From Desulfobacteraceae bacterium (GTDB lineage: Bacteria > Desulfobacterota > Desulfobacteria > Desulfobacterales > JACKCP01): a DNA stretch of 64,000 nt. The stretch spans positions 1-64,000 of the forward strand of contig JACKCP010000004.1 in NCBI GenBank assembly GCA_020633955.1. The letters run 5' to 3'. The notes beneath the pieces were generated by a model that saw only the letters and a list, made by a program, of their open reading frames with translations, was not told where the DNA came from and made no database searches. A program made the position numbers and the translations under genes. The first letter of the stretch is position 1. Every line of letters starts with the position of its first letter. Shown here piece by piece: positions 36,301 to 44,563 of this stretch.

Positions 36301-37432
36301 TTTCAGAATTATCTGAAATTCCGATAAAAGTTCTTTGATTAACTCTTCCGCTTACCTGATCTTTTAAAGTTGATCCCTTTCCATTGAAATCAAGCCAGAT
36401 TTCCCTTTCAAGATTAAGCTCAGGCTGTTGAAGAAAAACGCCTTTAAGTGTTTCCTTAAATATTATTTTTTCATCAGGCAAAAGAATATAGGCAGGTAAG
36501 TTTTTCCAGTTTGAAGGGATATCCGTATTTTTTGGGTCAATTGATTTAAGATTTTCAATATTTGAAAGTCTTGCACCTGGCTCTTTTTCATGGACAATTA
36601 TTTCCTGATCATAACCCGAATTAAAAGGCCCAAGCTCTAAAGGCATGTCTGGAATTATATTTTTTATATATATTTCATATTCTCCAGGTTTTACCTGAAC
36701 AAGAAATGAACCGTTTTTTTCAATTTTAAGGGGAAGCATGCTTTTAACAAATGCAATTTGTCCAGGGATTTGTCCGGTTTTGATTATTTCCTGTCTTGTG
36801 CTCCCTGAAACATTGATTTTATAAACAGATTCAATTTCACATGGAATTGAATCCCTGATCTTTCTGTAAACATTTACCCTTATATGTTCCTTTGGCCTGT
36901 CTTTTTCTGACATGGTTTTTTTGAGCCATAAAATATTTTTAGAATCACTGTAGGGAAATTTTATTTTTTCTGTTTTTGAAATAACCCTGTACCCTCCCGC
37001 ATGGTCTGGAAGATTTATATAGTCAGGTATTTCATCAAAATTTATTTCACCTGAAATTTTAAAATTCCCTTTTCCCGGAAAACACACAGGCTGTTCTTTT
37101 AAGGTGGAAACAGGGATTTTTATATTGTTTATTTTTACATTTACAGGAAAGTGCAAAAGATTTCCCGGAAGTATTAAGGCTGAGTCCGAAAAAAGTGTGA
37201 CTTTTTGGGAAAAAACAATTTTTTTTTCATTGATTTCAAGATTTAAAATTCCAGGCCAGATGCAGTGATAATTATCATCATTGTCAAATTCAGGTACGCA
37301 GTGATATTTTTCTTCTCCATACAAAAGAAATTCCTTCCATTGATAAAGATCCTGCGGTGTTTCTGCAAAAGAGTTGAGTGCTGAAAAAACAAGAAAAAAA
37401 CAAAGTAAAACCGTAGTGCGGGCAAGTTTCAT
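33395..37432 (-). CDS. Large multi-domain envelope protein, 1345 residues, unrecognised family
   Basis: I do not recognise this protein. It has a signal peptide (about 1-23), a long extracytoplasmic beta-rich part (about 24-460), a central block of membrane helices (about 465-560), a soluble loop with Tyr/Pro-rich text, two more helices (about 665-720), a second extracytoplasmic beta-rich domain (about 730-1155), and four or so C-terminal helices (about 1160-1335). The two periplasmic parts look like tandem immunoglobulin-like or sugar-binding folds. Its start overlaps the permease-EIIA gene stop by 4 bases, indicating coupled translation. Function unknown; the layout suggests a scaffold or transport-linked surface protein. 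Confidence 0.75.
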   Translation of the reverse strand: MKLARTTVLLCFFLVFSALNSFAETPQDLYQWKEFLLYGEEKYHCVPEFDNDDNYHCIWPGILNLEINEKKIVFSQKVTLFSDSALILPGNLLHFPVNVKINNIKIPVSTLKEQPVCFPGKGNFKISGEINFDEIPDYINLPDHAGGYRVISKTEKIKFPYSDSKNILWLKKTMSEKDRPKEHIRVNVYRKIRDSIPCEIESVYKINVSGSTRQEIIKTGQIPGQIAFVKSMLPLKIEKNGSFLVQVKPGEYEIYIKNIIPDMPLELGPFNSGYDQEIIVHEKEPGARLSNIENLKSIDPKNTDIPSNWKNLPAYILLPDEKIIFKETLKGVFLQQPELNLEREIWLDFNGKGSTLKDQVSGRVNQRTFIGISDNSEIIPGKISINGKDQIITSKNNLSGIPVNEDNILIEAVSRKDNSSTFFPVAWNLSFSDISGYINIPPAFDLFMVTGAKIKGNHTFLSKWTLLDIFVLCILFISAFKIWNIKWGIIFFICAGAVYHKFYLPPYIWIFLVICSGILNSKQLKKFFFQKSFFRFSFNFIYFSCLLTVFCAAIIFSAQNIKYFVYPSLDTYNQPYRPYAPAGFKQKTITSSDNFLSESDSSLKQRLHTRVKQLDMEIQKPVYQTMKNDYGYTQTGAGIPSWSGKKIRFENALESGIKIYVLKPFAVRIIYLSNVFFLFALLLKLVPFKKIFSGLKPLSASKALLYIIVFSFSVCLPQKTFSQNYPPEHLLKEYKERLLKEKDFDHKLAVIENCILNASAEDKKISLEMIFKISSLRDCAINLPLTGDLEYQQILLDSKEHDYILKSTKKALTLVPKGIHELKIKAISKTQEIDLKFDMLPLKLSFNSKDVMSKGIEDKKFASSIKLFIPSEKNEDKSIKGIEGGLPFPVVERHLFLGREWKIHTVVSRYYSENINKKAEILIPLIKNEKILRETFEIKNNNLEITLMPGTAFWEFESEIPVGQKIEIPSNEGAYQVQKWTIDSDSLNDFQIKGLIPVKYNNHDKTVFVQQPKTSGFIIPKELSPVKGRFFTIDYADICYDISKTRNTLTLNTSIRAGKGLNHKITYDSLRLYPEKISINNIKNQISETNGELSIPLSPGKNEINIVFNEKNKKQGFILPKKISFPLVNFNAESSNISQEIKYQPKSWIIAAFGPRSGPAVLFWGYFAAIIIAAGFLAKFTKSFLKPHQFILLAAGLSLAQPVEILIVFGFFFAIEYRKNLVPEQTSYFNLIQTGIILLLIMSASIIYDSVSSGLLGIPDMQITGNGSYSGTLKWFTDKCDNILPKPFIIMAPINMWKLIIFLWSIWISAFLINKTPYIIDSLKHDGFWKKTRVLGKKNKGNNTH

Positions 37433-39285
37433 ATTTCCTCCTTTTTGCAGTGGAATCTTTCTCCTAAAAGAACAATATCTCTTAAAGATTCTGTACTTTT
37501 TGCAGCAAGCCAGTCATTAACAAAATTTTTGTTCCTTATGATCTGTGCTATTGCTGCAAGTGATTTTAAATGAAGATTTCTCTGGTCTCTTGTGCCGAAA
37601 AGAACAAAAACTGCTTTTACATTTGCATCATCAAAAGGAAATTTTATACCTTTTTTTGATCTTGCTATGAGGAGTTTGAACTTGTTTTCTCCTTCTATTA
37701 TTATATGGGGAATTGCAACATCAGGTGTAATTATTGTTGAACTTGAAGCCTCCCTTTCAAGAAGAAGGTTGTAGATTTTTTCAGAAGTAATGGAAAGAGG
37801 GTAACTCATTTTGTTTGCTGCCATTTTGAAAAAATCTTCGTGGCTGATTTCTTCTTCAAGATCAAGTATTTCGGCTTCTTCTGCAAGCCCGTAAAATTTA
37901 TCTTTTACAATTGAATCCCTTTGATAAATTATTTCCTTAAGCTCTGTTTCAAGATTTCTTGAATAAAATTCCTTTGCAGTAATCCTTGCAATAAGATGAA
38001 GAAGCGCATGATCCTGATCTGTGTCCATATTTTTTCTTCCATAGAAAAAATATATTAAAAAACCCAAAAGCATAAGACCAAGTGTTATTGCAAAGGCTAT
38101 TGCTCCAAGGCTGAAAAGTAGAACTGAAAGTCCTGTTATTCCAATAATCTGAAGCCATGGATAAAGCGGTGCCTTGAAGTCAGGTTTATAGTTTTGAATT
38201 TTTGATTCCCTTAAAATAATTACGGCAAGACAGGTTACAATATATGTCAGAATAAGAATACATGATGCAGCCTTTACAAGGAGGTCTATTTCAAGAAGTA
38301 TTGCTCCAGACATCAGGACTGCTGTAAAAATTATTCCAATAACAGGGGTTCCAAGTTTTAGGTTTATATATCCAAATATCGGAGGAACAAGCTTGTCTCT
38401 GCTTAGAGCAAAGGGAAATCTTGATGCTCCCATTATTCCGGTGTTTGCTGTTGCTGAAAATCCAAGAATTGCAATTACAGCCATAAATTCCGAGAAATAT
38501 TTTATTCCTGATGTTCCTGCTGCATCGGCAATTGGTGTAAGGCTTGAAACAAGAATGTTTTTATCAACAAGTCCAAATATGATTATAAGGGTTACTATGT
38601 AGAAAAAAACAACGCAGAACAATGCCATTATCATTCCAAGCGGAAGGTTCCTTGATGGATTCTTTACTTCCTCCCCAATGCTTGCAACCTTTAGAAGTCC
38701 GCCAAATGAAATAAATACAAATGCAGTTGTTCCAATAAAAGAGGCTCCTGATGAAGTAAAAAAAGGATCAAACCTTGCAAATTTTATTTGTGGAAAACAT
38801 ATAAATGCAAAAATTATAAGGCCTGTTATAACTATAAGTATTAATACACCCTGGATTTTTCCTGCATTTTTTGCTCCCATTATATTTACAAAAGTGAAAA
38901 ATATAATAAGGCAGAATGCTATTATTCTTATGTCAAAGGATGCAAAAATATTTGTAAATGCAGCCATGCCTATGAGCTGGAATGCACTTTTAAGGGAAAG
39001 AGCAAAAAATATTATAAGGCCGTACACTGTTCCTGCAGCTGCACCCATTGTTCTTTTTATGTAAAAATATGCTCCTCCTGCCTTTGGCATTGCTGTAGTA
39101 AGTTCTGCCTGTGACAAGAGTCCTGTAAGTGCGAAAAAAGCCGCCAGAATATATGCAAAAATTGATGCGGGTCCGCTTTTGGCAAAGGCAAACCCAGGCA
39201 GAATAAAAATACCAGAGCTTATTATTGCTCCTGTTGATATTACCCACACATCCCATAATCCAAGTTCTTTTTTAAGACCGCTCAT
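37429..39285 (-). CDS. APC-family amino-acid permease fused to a PTS EIIA (type 2) domain
   Basis: The 618-residue protein has a 12-helix APC permease (about 1-420; GLWDVWVISTGAIISSGIFILPG is the typical first helix with the substrate-site GIF) and, after a linker of ~60 residues, a PTS_EIIA_2 domain (about 470-610). The phospho-acceptor histidine is conserved in TPDVAIPHIII. EIIA domains take phosphate from HPr, so transport may be regulated by the phosphotransferase state. It is the middle gene of a three-gene operon. Confidence 0.88.
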   Translation of the reverse strand: MSGLKKELGLWDVWVISTGAIISSGIFILPGFAFAKSGPASIFAYILAAFFALTGLLSQAELTTAMPKAGGAYFYIKRTMGAAAGTVYGLIIFFALSLKSAFQLIGMAAFTNIFASFDIRIIAFCLIIFFTFVNIMGAKNAGKIQGVLILIVITGLIIFAFICFPQIKFARFDPFFTSSGASFIGTTAFVFISFGGLLKVASIGEEVKNPSRNLPLGMIMALFCVVFFYIVTLIIIFGLVDKNILVSSLTPIADAAGTSGIKYFSEFMAVIAILGFSATANTGIMGASRFPFALSRDKLVPPIFGYINLKLGTPVIGIIFTAVLMSGAILLEIDLLVKAASCILILTYIVTCLAVIILRESKIQNYKPDFKAPLYPWLQIIGITGLSVLLFSLGAIAFAITLGLMLLGFLIYFFYGRKNMDTDQDHALLHLIARITAKEFYSRNLETELKEIIYQRDSIVKDKFYGLAEEAEILDLEEEISHEDFFKMAANKMSYPLSITSEKIYNLLLEREASSSTIITPDVAIPHIIIEGENKFKLLIARSKKGIKFPFDDANVKAVFVLFGTRDQRNLHLKSLAAIAQIIRNKNFVNDWLAAKSTESLRDIVLLGERFHCKKEEI

Positions 39286-39288
39286 AAT

Positions 39289-39903
39289 TTATCCCCGAAA
39301 TATCAGTTTGGAATTTTTTGGCACTTTACCTTCAAAAAAAGATTTTCTTTGATTTATACTTTCAAGATCCATTTCAAATGTTTTCCATCTTCCTGTAAAA
39401 TCTTTAACCGCAGCAATTCTTTTTCCTGTAATTGAGAATGGATAGTCCCACAAAACAAGATCTCCAGACTCATTTGTAAACCCTTCGTCAATATATTGAA
39501 ATATTCCCCTTGAGTTCACCCATGCCTCTGTCTGGATGATTGATAAAATTTCCCAGTCTTCTTCGGACTCAAACTGTGAAAGAGGGATGAACTCATAAAA
39601 AACTTTTGTTTTTGAAATGTATTTTTTAACCCACTTCATGTTTTTTTGGGGAAGTTTTTTTTCTGAGTATTCAATTATGCTTTTAAGCTTAATATTATCT
39701 TCTTCCTTTTTTTCTGGTAAAAGTTCAATAATTATTATCAGCTCAAGTTTGTTTTTTTTTACTATTATCTGATTGTGTGTATCTGTTTTTTCAGTTTCAA
39801 ATAAAAGATTTTGCGCCAGAGCTTCACTTCCGAGTCCTGACCTTAAGATATCCGATGTCAGCAGTTTTTGGGTTTGACAAAAAAGTCTTGTCTGATAATT
39901 CAT
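39289..39903 (-). CDS. Hypothetical protein, 204 residues
   Basis: No family recognised. The protein has no signal peptide or membrane helix and is rich in Lys, Glu and Ile. A mid-region is beta-strand-like (KNKLELIIIIELLPEKKEE), and the C-terminal part has many aromatic residues (WVNSRGIFQYIDEGF, VLWDYPFSITG). It precedes the permease-EIIA gene by 3 bases and is the first gene of the operon, divergent from the flavodoxin-ferredoxin gene across ~130 bases. A cytoplasmic partner or regulator of the permease is possible. Confidence 0.7.
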   Translation of the reverse strand: MNYQTRLFCQTQKLLTSDILRSGLGSEALAQNLLFETEKTDTHNQIIVKKNKLELIIIIELLPEKKEEDNIKLKSIIEYSEKKLPQKNMKWVKKYISKTKVFYEFIPLSQFESEEDWEILSIIQTEAWVNSRGIFQYIDEGFTNESGDLVLWDYPFSITGKRIAAVKDFTGRWKTFEMDLESINQRKSFFEGKVPKNSKLIFRG

Positions 39904-40032
39904 TGTTTAAGCCTGTTTATAAATTTAGATAAAGGCAAGATTTAAAGAAAACCCTTTATTTTTTGTTTAAAAAGGGTGAGGTTTTTTATGTATAATTACA
40001 ATAAAATTTTAAATAATAACAGAGGTGAAATT

Positions 40033-40887
40033 ATGTCAAAGTTTAAAAAGGCTGTAATTGCCTATATTTCTCCCGGAGGTGCTACTAAAGAGGCGGCACT
40101 TGCACTAAAGGACGCTCTTGTTTCAAAAAAGATTGAAGTTTCAGTTTTTGAGGTTGGAAGAAAAAACAGTTTCAAGAGAGTGCAGGATGCACTTAAGGAA
40201 GACGGGGTAATCTTTTTTCCTGGTTCGCCTGTTTATGTGAGCAAGGTTCTTCCAACAATAAAAGAACTTGTTTCTGAAGCTAAAACAGATAAAAAAATTC
40301 CCAGCGTACCATTTGTCACCTGGGGATGCGTTACAAGCGGTATTGCCCTTTATGATGCAGGAAAAGCCCTGAATGAAAACGGTTTTGAAATTGCAGGAGC
40401 ACTTAAAGTTCCTGGCCCTCATTCAATGATGACACCATCTGAAGATGCTCTTGGAACAGGTCATCCAGATAAAGCAGACAAAAAAATAATAGCAGAGTTT
40501 GTTGATAAGCTTCTTTTGCTGCTTGAATCAGATGATTACAGTTCAAAATGTCTTACTCCTGAAGATATCCAGTATCAGCCTGAAGAAAAAAAGGCTGAAA
40601 TGGAAAAAGGCGATGTTTACAAGGCAAGGGCAAACATGCCCCAGAAAATGGTAAGCGAATCACTTTGTACAACATGCGGAATCTGTGCTGAGCTTTGTCC
40701 TGTGGAAGCAATTGAGATGAATCCCTATCCTGTTTTTAATGATAATTGCATAAGCTGTTTCAACTGCTACAAGCAATGTCCTGAAGAAGCAATTCTATGC
40801 GATCTTGCACCTGTTGCAGAGAGAATCAAGCAAAGGAAAAAAATGTTTGATGAGCCTGAAAAGGCTGCATATTTTATAAATCAATGA
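40033..40887 (+). CDS. Flavodoxin-ferredoxin fusion (EFR1-like, 4Fe-4S)
   Basis: The ATG at 40033, preceded by GAGGTGA, gives 284 residues; an upstream frame from 39976 lacks such a site. The N-terminal flavodoxin-like domain (about 1-165; AVIAYISPGGATKEAA resembles the FMN loop) is followed by two [4Fe-4S] motifs near the end (CTTCGICAELCP and CISCFNCYKQCP). Such EFR1-like proteins move electrons between flavin and Fe-S centres in anaerobes. The partner is unknown. A possible promoter-like TTGACA at 40927 follows the gene. Confidence 0.88.
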   Translation: MSKFKKAVIAYISPGGATKEAALALKDALVSKKIEVSVFEVGRKNSFKRVQDALKEDGVIFFPGSPVYVSKVLPTIKELVSEAKTDKKIPSVPFVTWGCVTSGIALYDAGKALNENGFEIAGALKVPGPHSMMTPSEDALGTGHPDKADKKIIAEFVDKLLLLLESDDYSSKCLTPEDIQYQPEEKKAEMEKGDVYKARANMPQKMVSESLCTTCGICAELCPVEAIEMNPYPVFNDNCISCFNCYKQCPEEAILCDLAPVAERIKQRKKMFDEPEKAAYFINQ

Positions 40888-41034
40888 GGCTGGTTTTTTT
40901 TGCGTAAAGGCATCAAATCTTTAATTTTGACAGATGGGTTATTATGATAAAATGTCAAGATTAAGGATTTGATTCTGGCAACTGGAACTTGTAAAATTTT
41001 TTTATTTTTAATTCAAAACTTTATGGGGGGAAAC

Positions 41035-41208
41035 ATGTCGTGTCTTTCAGATTTTAAAGTTGTGGGTATTTTAGGAGATAAATCAGAAGATTTGATTAAT
41101 GAGAATTTATCAGAAAAAAATTTATCTTTTTTCAAAAGAATTAAAAATAAAATTTCAAAAAAAATAACAGGGAAAATTTTTAAATTTTTTTTGGGTGATA
41201 TTATTTAG
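41035..41208 (+). CDS. Possible small basic protein, 57 residues
   Basis: A GGGGGGA site seven bases before the ATG at 41035 supports translation of a 57-residue peptide. It starts MSCLSDFKVVGILGDKSEDL and ends with a strongly basic, hydrophobic stretch (KNKISKKITGKIFKFFLGDII) likely to form an amphipathic helix. No family recognised. An upstream in-frame start at 40969 has no site. The gap 40888-41448 (561 bases) holds this frame and the terminator at 41400 but nothing else. Reality as a gene is uncertain. Confidence 0.4.
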   Translation: MSCLSDFKVVGILGDKSEDLINENLSEKNLSFFKRIKNKISKKITGKIFKFFLGDII

Positions 41209-41399
41209 CTTTGATCTAAAAAGGAAAATAATATTTGCATTTTATTGTCCCGTATCCCATATAAGCACAAGCAATATAAATACAAGTTAGCTGAAAAAAT
41301 TCTGTTTTCTCCCAATATCTAATTGTCTGGAGCAAAAAAGTTTTCCAATATAGTCCCCGGCATACCTTTTTAATGTTTGGAAAAGATTTAAATTAAGAT

Positions 41400-41437
41400 T
41401 TAAGTGCTGTTTTTTGAAGTTTTAAAACAGCACTTAA
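41400..41437 (-). terminator. Hairpin terminator after the propeller lipoprotein
   Basis: Perfect arms TTAAGTGCTGTTTT (41400-41413) and AAAACAGCACTTAA (41424-41437) with a 10-base loop, 12 bases past the lipoprotein stop at 41449. U-rich sequence is inside the arm on the minus strand. Confidence 0.75.
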
Positions 41438-41448
41438 TTGATCTGGTT

Positions 41449-43899
41449 TTAATTTGAATGAGCTGTAACAGCATTGACCCAGTCAGGCTTGCGGTAGTGT
41501 TTCTTGTCTTCCTGGGTTAATTTTTTTATAGATGTAACTGAAAGACTGCTGCCGTATTGACTAAGTTCTGCATTGTAAAATTCCGGATTAACTTCTATTG
41601 GAGCATATACAATTGCAAGTCTATCAGGAGATGACCATAAACTGCATGGAACTCCTGCCGAATGGCTTGAAAACCCTGATGTGAGATCAGAAACAGTCGA
41701 TGTCTGGAGATGAACTGCCTTGACTTTTTTATTTGAGTCATTTGCTGCTCCTGACGTGAATAAAAGGAATTCTCCCTTACAGGTCCAGCAGAGATTTTCA
41801 AAACATGCACCTTCTTCAGCATAAACTGCCTGTTTGCCGCTTCCGTCTGAGTTCATTGTAATAATTGCGCCTAAGCGTTTAATTGATGGTCCGGTTGTAT
41901 CTTTACTGTATCTTACATATGCTATTTTGCTGCCGTATGGAGACCATGCAGGAGAAATGCTTCCCCAGTTTTCAGTTGGATCGTCAGCTCCTGGAACCTG
42001 GAGTGTTTCGTCTTCTGTTAGCTGAACTGGTGTGGAGTTTTCATCGTTAAAAACAAAAATTTGTTCAATCCCTCCAACAACTGATTCAACAAGAATACTG
42101 TCATTTATTGGATTTGCATCTATATTTTTCAGTCCGAATCTGCTGAAGCTGCTGATTTTTAGCAGGTTGTTTCCTGTAAGGGTATCACAGCCGTAAAGTT
42201 CAAAAAACTTATCTGATGTGCCTTTTGCACCAAAATAAATTCTTGAATGGTCTTTTGAGAGTGAAACATCATTTACTCCGTATACTCCCGGACTGACATT
42301 AAAAAGCTCTTCTCCTGTATCAGAATTGATAACATAATATTTACTTGAATAGTTCCCGCTTGCTATCAAATTGCCTGTCTGAGTCTGTTCCTGCTGTATA
42401 TAATCGCCTGTATTGTCAATGCTTGCAATTCTTCTGGCAAAAGACCAGTCCGGCCACCGGTAATGATTGCCCTGGTCATTTAGTGTTTTGATTTCTGAGA
42501 TGTAAATTGAATTTCCGCTTTTGACAAGGGTTGCTGTATAAAGATCAGGATTTACCTCTATTGGTACAAATGCAAGTTTATAAGAACTTGGTGAGCTCCA
42601 CATGGATGCCGGAAGTGTGCCTTCGTATAAATCGAAAAAGGAAGTTAAATCACTTGTTTCCTTTGTTTCAACATGAACGGCTGTTATTTTTTTCCCCTGA
42701 TCATTTGTTTGGCCCTCAGTAAAAATCAGAAATTCATTGTCATATGTCCAGCAGATATTTTCAATTTTGCTTTGCGATGCATAAACAGCAATTTTGTCCT
42801 GCCCGCCGGGTGAGGCTACAATAACTGCATTTAATTCAGGGATATTTGGCCCAAGTGTATCCTTGCTGTATCTTGAATATGCAATATGGCAGCCGTCTGG
42901 CGACCATGCAGGACTTTTGCTTCCCCAGTTTTCAGTTGGATCATCTGCACCAGGAACTTCAATTAGTTCATCTCCTGTTATCTGAACAGGTTCTTCTCCT
43001 TCCTTGGATATTACATAGATATTTGTTATTCCTCCTTCACGGGCACCTTCAAAAGCAACATTGTTATTTACAGGGCAGGCATCAGGATTATTCATACCTG
43101 TCCTGTCAAAATGTGTAAGCTGTATAAGATTTTCTCCGGTAAGAGTGTCGCATGCAAACAGCTCATTGCCGCTGCTTGATGCAGGCTTGCTCAGAAAATA
43201 GGCTCTTTGCCCAAGGTATCCCATGGTAATGCCTTTAACAGACAAAGCTTCCGCTGTCTGGGGGGATACGCAGTAAACCTCTTCTCCTGTTTCTGGATTG
43301 ACAAGGTAGTATTGGCCGCCATAATCTGATGTTGCAATAAGTTCTTCATAAGTGTTTGTATTTTGTTCTTTTGTCCAGGTAACAGATACATAAACAGTCA
43401 ATGGATTTAAAGTGTCCACATTAAAAAATTTCCATTCAACAATATCTGATGTTGAATTGTTATCAAGATCACCGTAAATCCAGGGCCCGTCATCAGTAAT
43501 TCCATTTTGTCCTTCAATTTGTGTTGTTTGTGCCGTTAAATCAATCATAATGTCATCTGGATCTGAAAGATTTTTGATTCTGGTTTTTACTCTGGCAATT
43601 CCATCCACAACACTGATATCAGTTATCTCAAGTGTAAATCCTTCAGTTTGATCGGTGATAATATCAACAGGATCGGAAATGGCTGCCTGTGCTGTTTTCA
43701 AACCTGCAGAAGGATCCCAGGTAAAATTACCTGATAATGTAATGCTGCTTCCATATGGAGAAGCTGGCTCCTTGTCTCCTCCATCTCCACTGCTTCCACC
43801 GCAGGAATTAAATAAAAAGGCCATGACTGTGATAATCCAGAAAAAATTTAACACATTGAAAAGTAAGTAAGGTCGTCTGGCAGATAAAAGATTACCCAT
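41449..43899 (-). CDS. TolB-like beta-propeller lipoprotein with an internal duplication
   Basis: The ATG at 43899, preceded by AAGGAGGG, gives 816 residues; an upstream frame from 43986 lacks a site. A signal peptide ends in the lipobox FNSC (C33). Residues ~50-205 are a beta-rich domain, then two homologous halves of ~290 residues (about 205-500 and 520-815) share VPGADDPTENWGS, SPAWSP, RYSKDT and CDTLTG. The WSPDGxxIAY repeats are PD40/TolB propeller blades. A cell-surface role in binding or assembly is inferred from the lipobox and fold. Confidence 0.82.
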   Translation of the reverse strand: MGNLLSARRPYLLFNVLNFFWIITVMAFLFNSCGGSSGDGGDKEPASPYGSSITLSGNFTWDPSAGLKTAQAAISDPVDIITDQTEGFTLEITDISVVDGIARVKTRIKNLSDPDDIMIDLTAQTTQIEGQNGITDDGPWIYGDLDNNSTSDIVEWKFFNVDTLNPLTVYVSVTWTKEQNTNTYEELIATSDYGGQYYLVNPETGEEVYCVSPQTAEALSVKGITMGYLGQRAYFLSKPASSSGNELFACDTLTGENLIQLTHFDRTGMNNPDACPVNNNVAFEGAREGGITNIYVISKEGEEPVQITGDELIEVPGADDPTENWGSKSPAWSPDGCHIAYSRYSKDTLGPNIPELNAVIVASPGGQDKIAVYASQSKIENICWTYDNEFLIFTEGQTNDQGKKITAVHVETKETSDLTSFFDLYEGTLPASMWSSPSSYKLAFVPIEVNPDLYTATLVKSGNSIYISEIKTLNDQGNHYRWPDWSFARRIASIDNTGDYIQQEQTQTGNLIASGNYSSKYYVINSDTGEELFNVSPGVYGVNDVSLSKDHSRIYFGAKGTSDKFFELYGCDTLTGNNLLKISSFSRFGLKNIDANPINDSILVESVVGGIEQIFVFNDENSTPVQLTEDETLQVPGADDPTENWGSISPAWSPYGSKIAYVRYSKDTTGPSIKRLGAIITMNSDGSGKQAVYAEEGACFENLCWTCKGEFLLFTSGAANDSNKKVKAVHLQTSTVSDLTSGFSSHSAGVPCSLWSSPDRLAIVYAPIEVNPEFYNAELSQYGSSLSVTSIKKLTQEDKKHYRKPDWVNAVTAHSN

Positions 43900-44000
43900 A
43901 ATGATACCCTCCTTAATTATTAAGTTATAATCAAATAACTGTTGAATGAAAACTCCATGATTTGCCAATTTTAAAACCAGATTCAAAATTTAATTTCCAG

Positions 44001-44141
44001 GATAATTCAGGCTCTTAAATGCTGTATTTTTTCTGAGCCGGTTTCAGGAGATAGTTTTTTTATCTCCTGCCCCGTAGCTTAAGGGAGAATGAGGCTCGGA
44101 AAGAATGCCGCAGCCGTTCTAAATTGAACTGAACAGTTACT
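44001..44141 (+). repeat. MITE-like element, copy I (43900-44563 gap)
   Basis: About 140 bases with degenerate terminal inverted repeats (left ATAATTCAGGCTCTTAAATG, right ending in AACTGAACAGTTA). The interior shares GGTTTCAGGAGAT, GAATGAGGCT and AAAGAAT with copies II and III. An internal hairpin is CAGGAGAT / ATCTCCTG at 44045-44070. No ORF. The rest of the 664-base gap is AT-rich, with the lipoprotein promoter near 43920-43960. Confidence 0.65.
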
Positions 44142-44498
44142 AAAGATAAATTAAAAATTTTATTCTTATTCAGCATATATAAATATATATTGAGGCCTGA
44201 ACTGCCTCCAAAAATGATAAGAGTCTATTTTTACTGCTGAAAATATGTCTTTTGATGATAATGAATTGTAATATTTTAAAATGATTATGTTTATACAGCT
44301 TATTTTAATATGATATTGAGGTCAACCCTTTATCTGGTGATTGGGGATGGTTTTTATGGAATGGTAACTATTTGTAATTATATATTAAAAAATATTGATG
44401 GTATTGATTGTTTTGTTGAATAATTTAATCTTGCAGCTTAAATATTAAGCTGTAATTCTGGTTTTCTAAAAAAAGGATAATGAGTCAGGGGCTGGACT

Positions 44499-44545
44499 GA
44501 AAATTTATTGATTTAAAAATATAAAACGTCAATTCAGGTTAAAAA
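44499..44545 (+). repeat. Dispersed hairpin repeat, half copy
   Basis: Matches the right half of the 27464-27528 repeat and its flank: GAAAATTTATTGATTTAAAA, then ATATAAAAC, GTCAATTCAGGT and AAAAAAGAC, with only a few changes. The left arm is missing. It lies 19 bases past the umuC stop. Confidence 0.65.
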
Positions 44546-44563
44546 AGACTGCTTTATCAAGGA

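Noticed and set aside
40921..40953. Promoter for the small protein with TTGACA at 40927 and TAAAAT at 40948
   Set aside because: The spacer is only 15 bases and there is no independent support, so it was not listed as a feature.
40969..41034. Longer start for the small protein at 40969
   Set aside because: No ribosome site precedes it, while a strong one precedes the ATG at 41035.
44041..44110. Compact GC-richer segment that looked like a possible tRNA or small RNA
   Set aside because: No cloverleaf arms or T-loop motif could be placed; it is explained by the MITE-like repeat.
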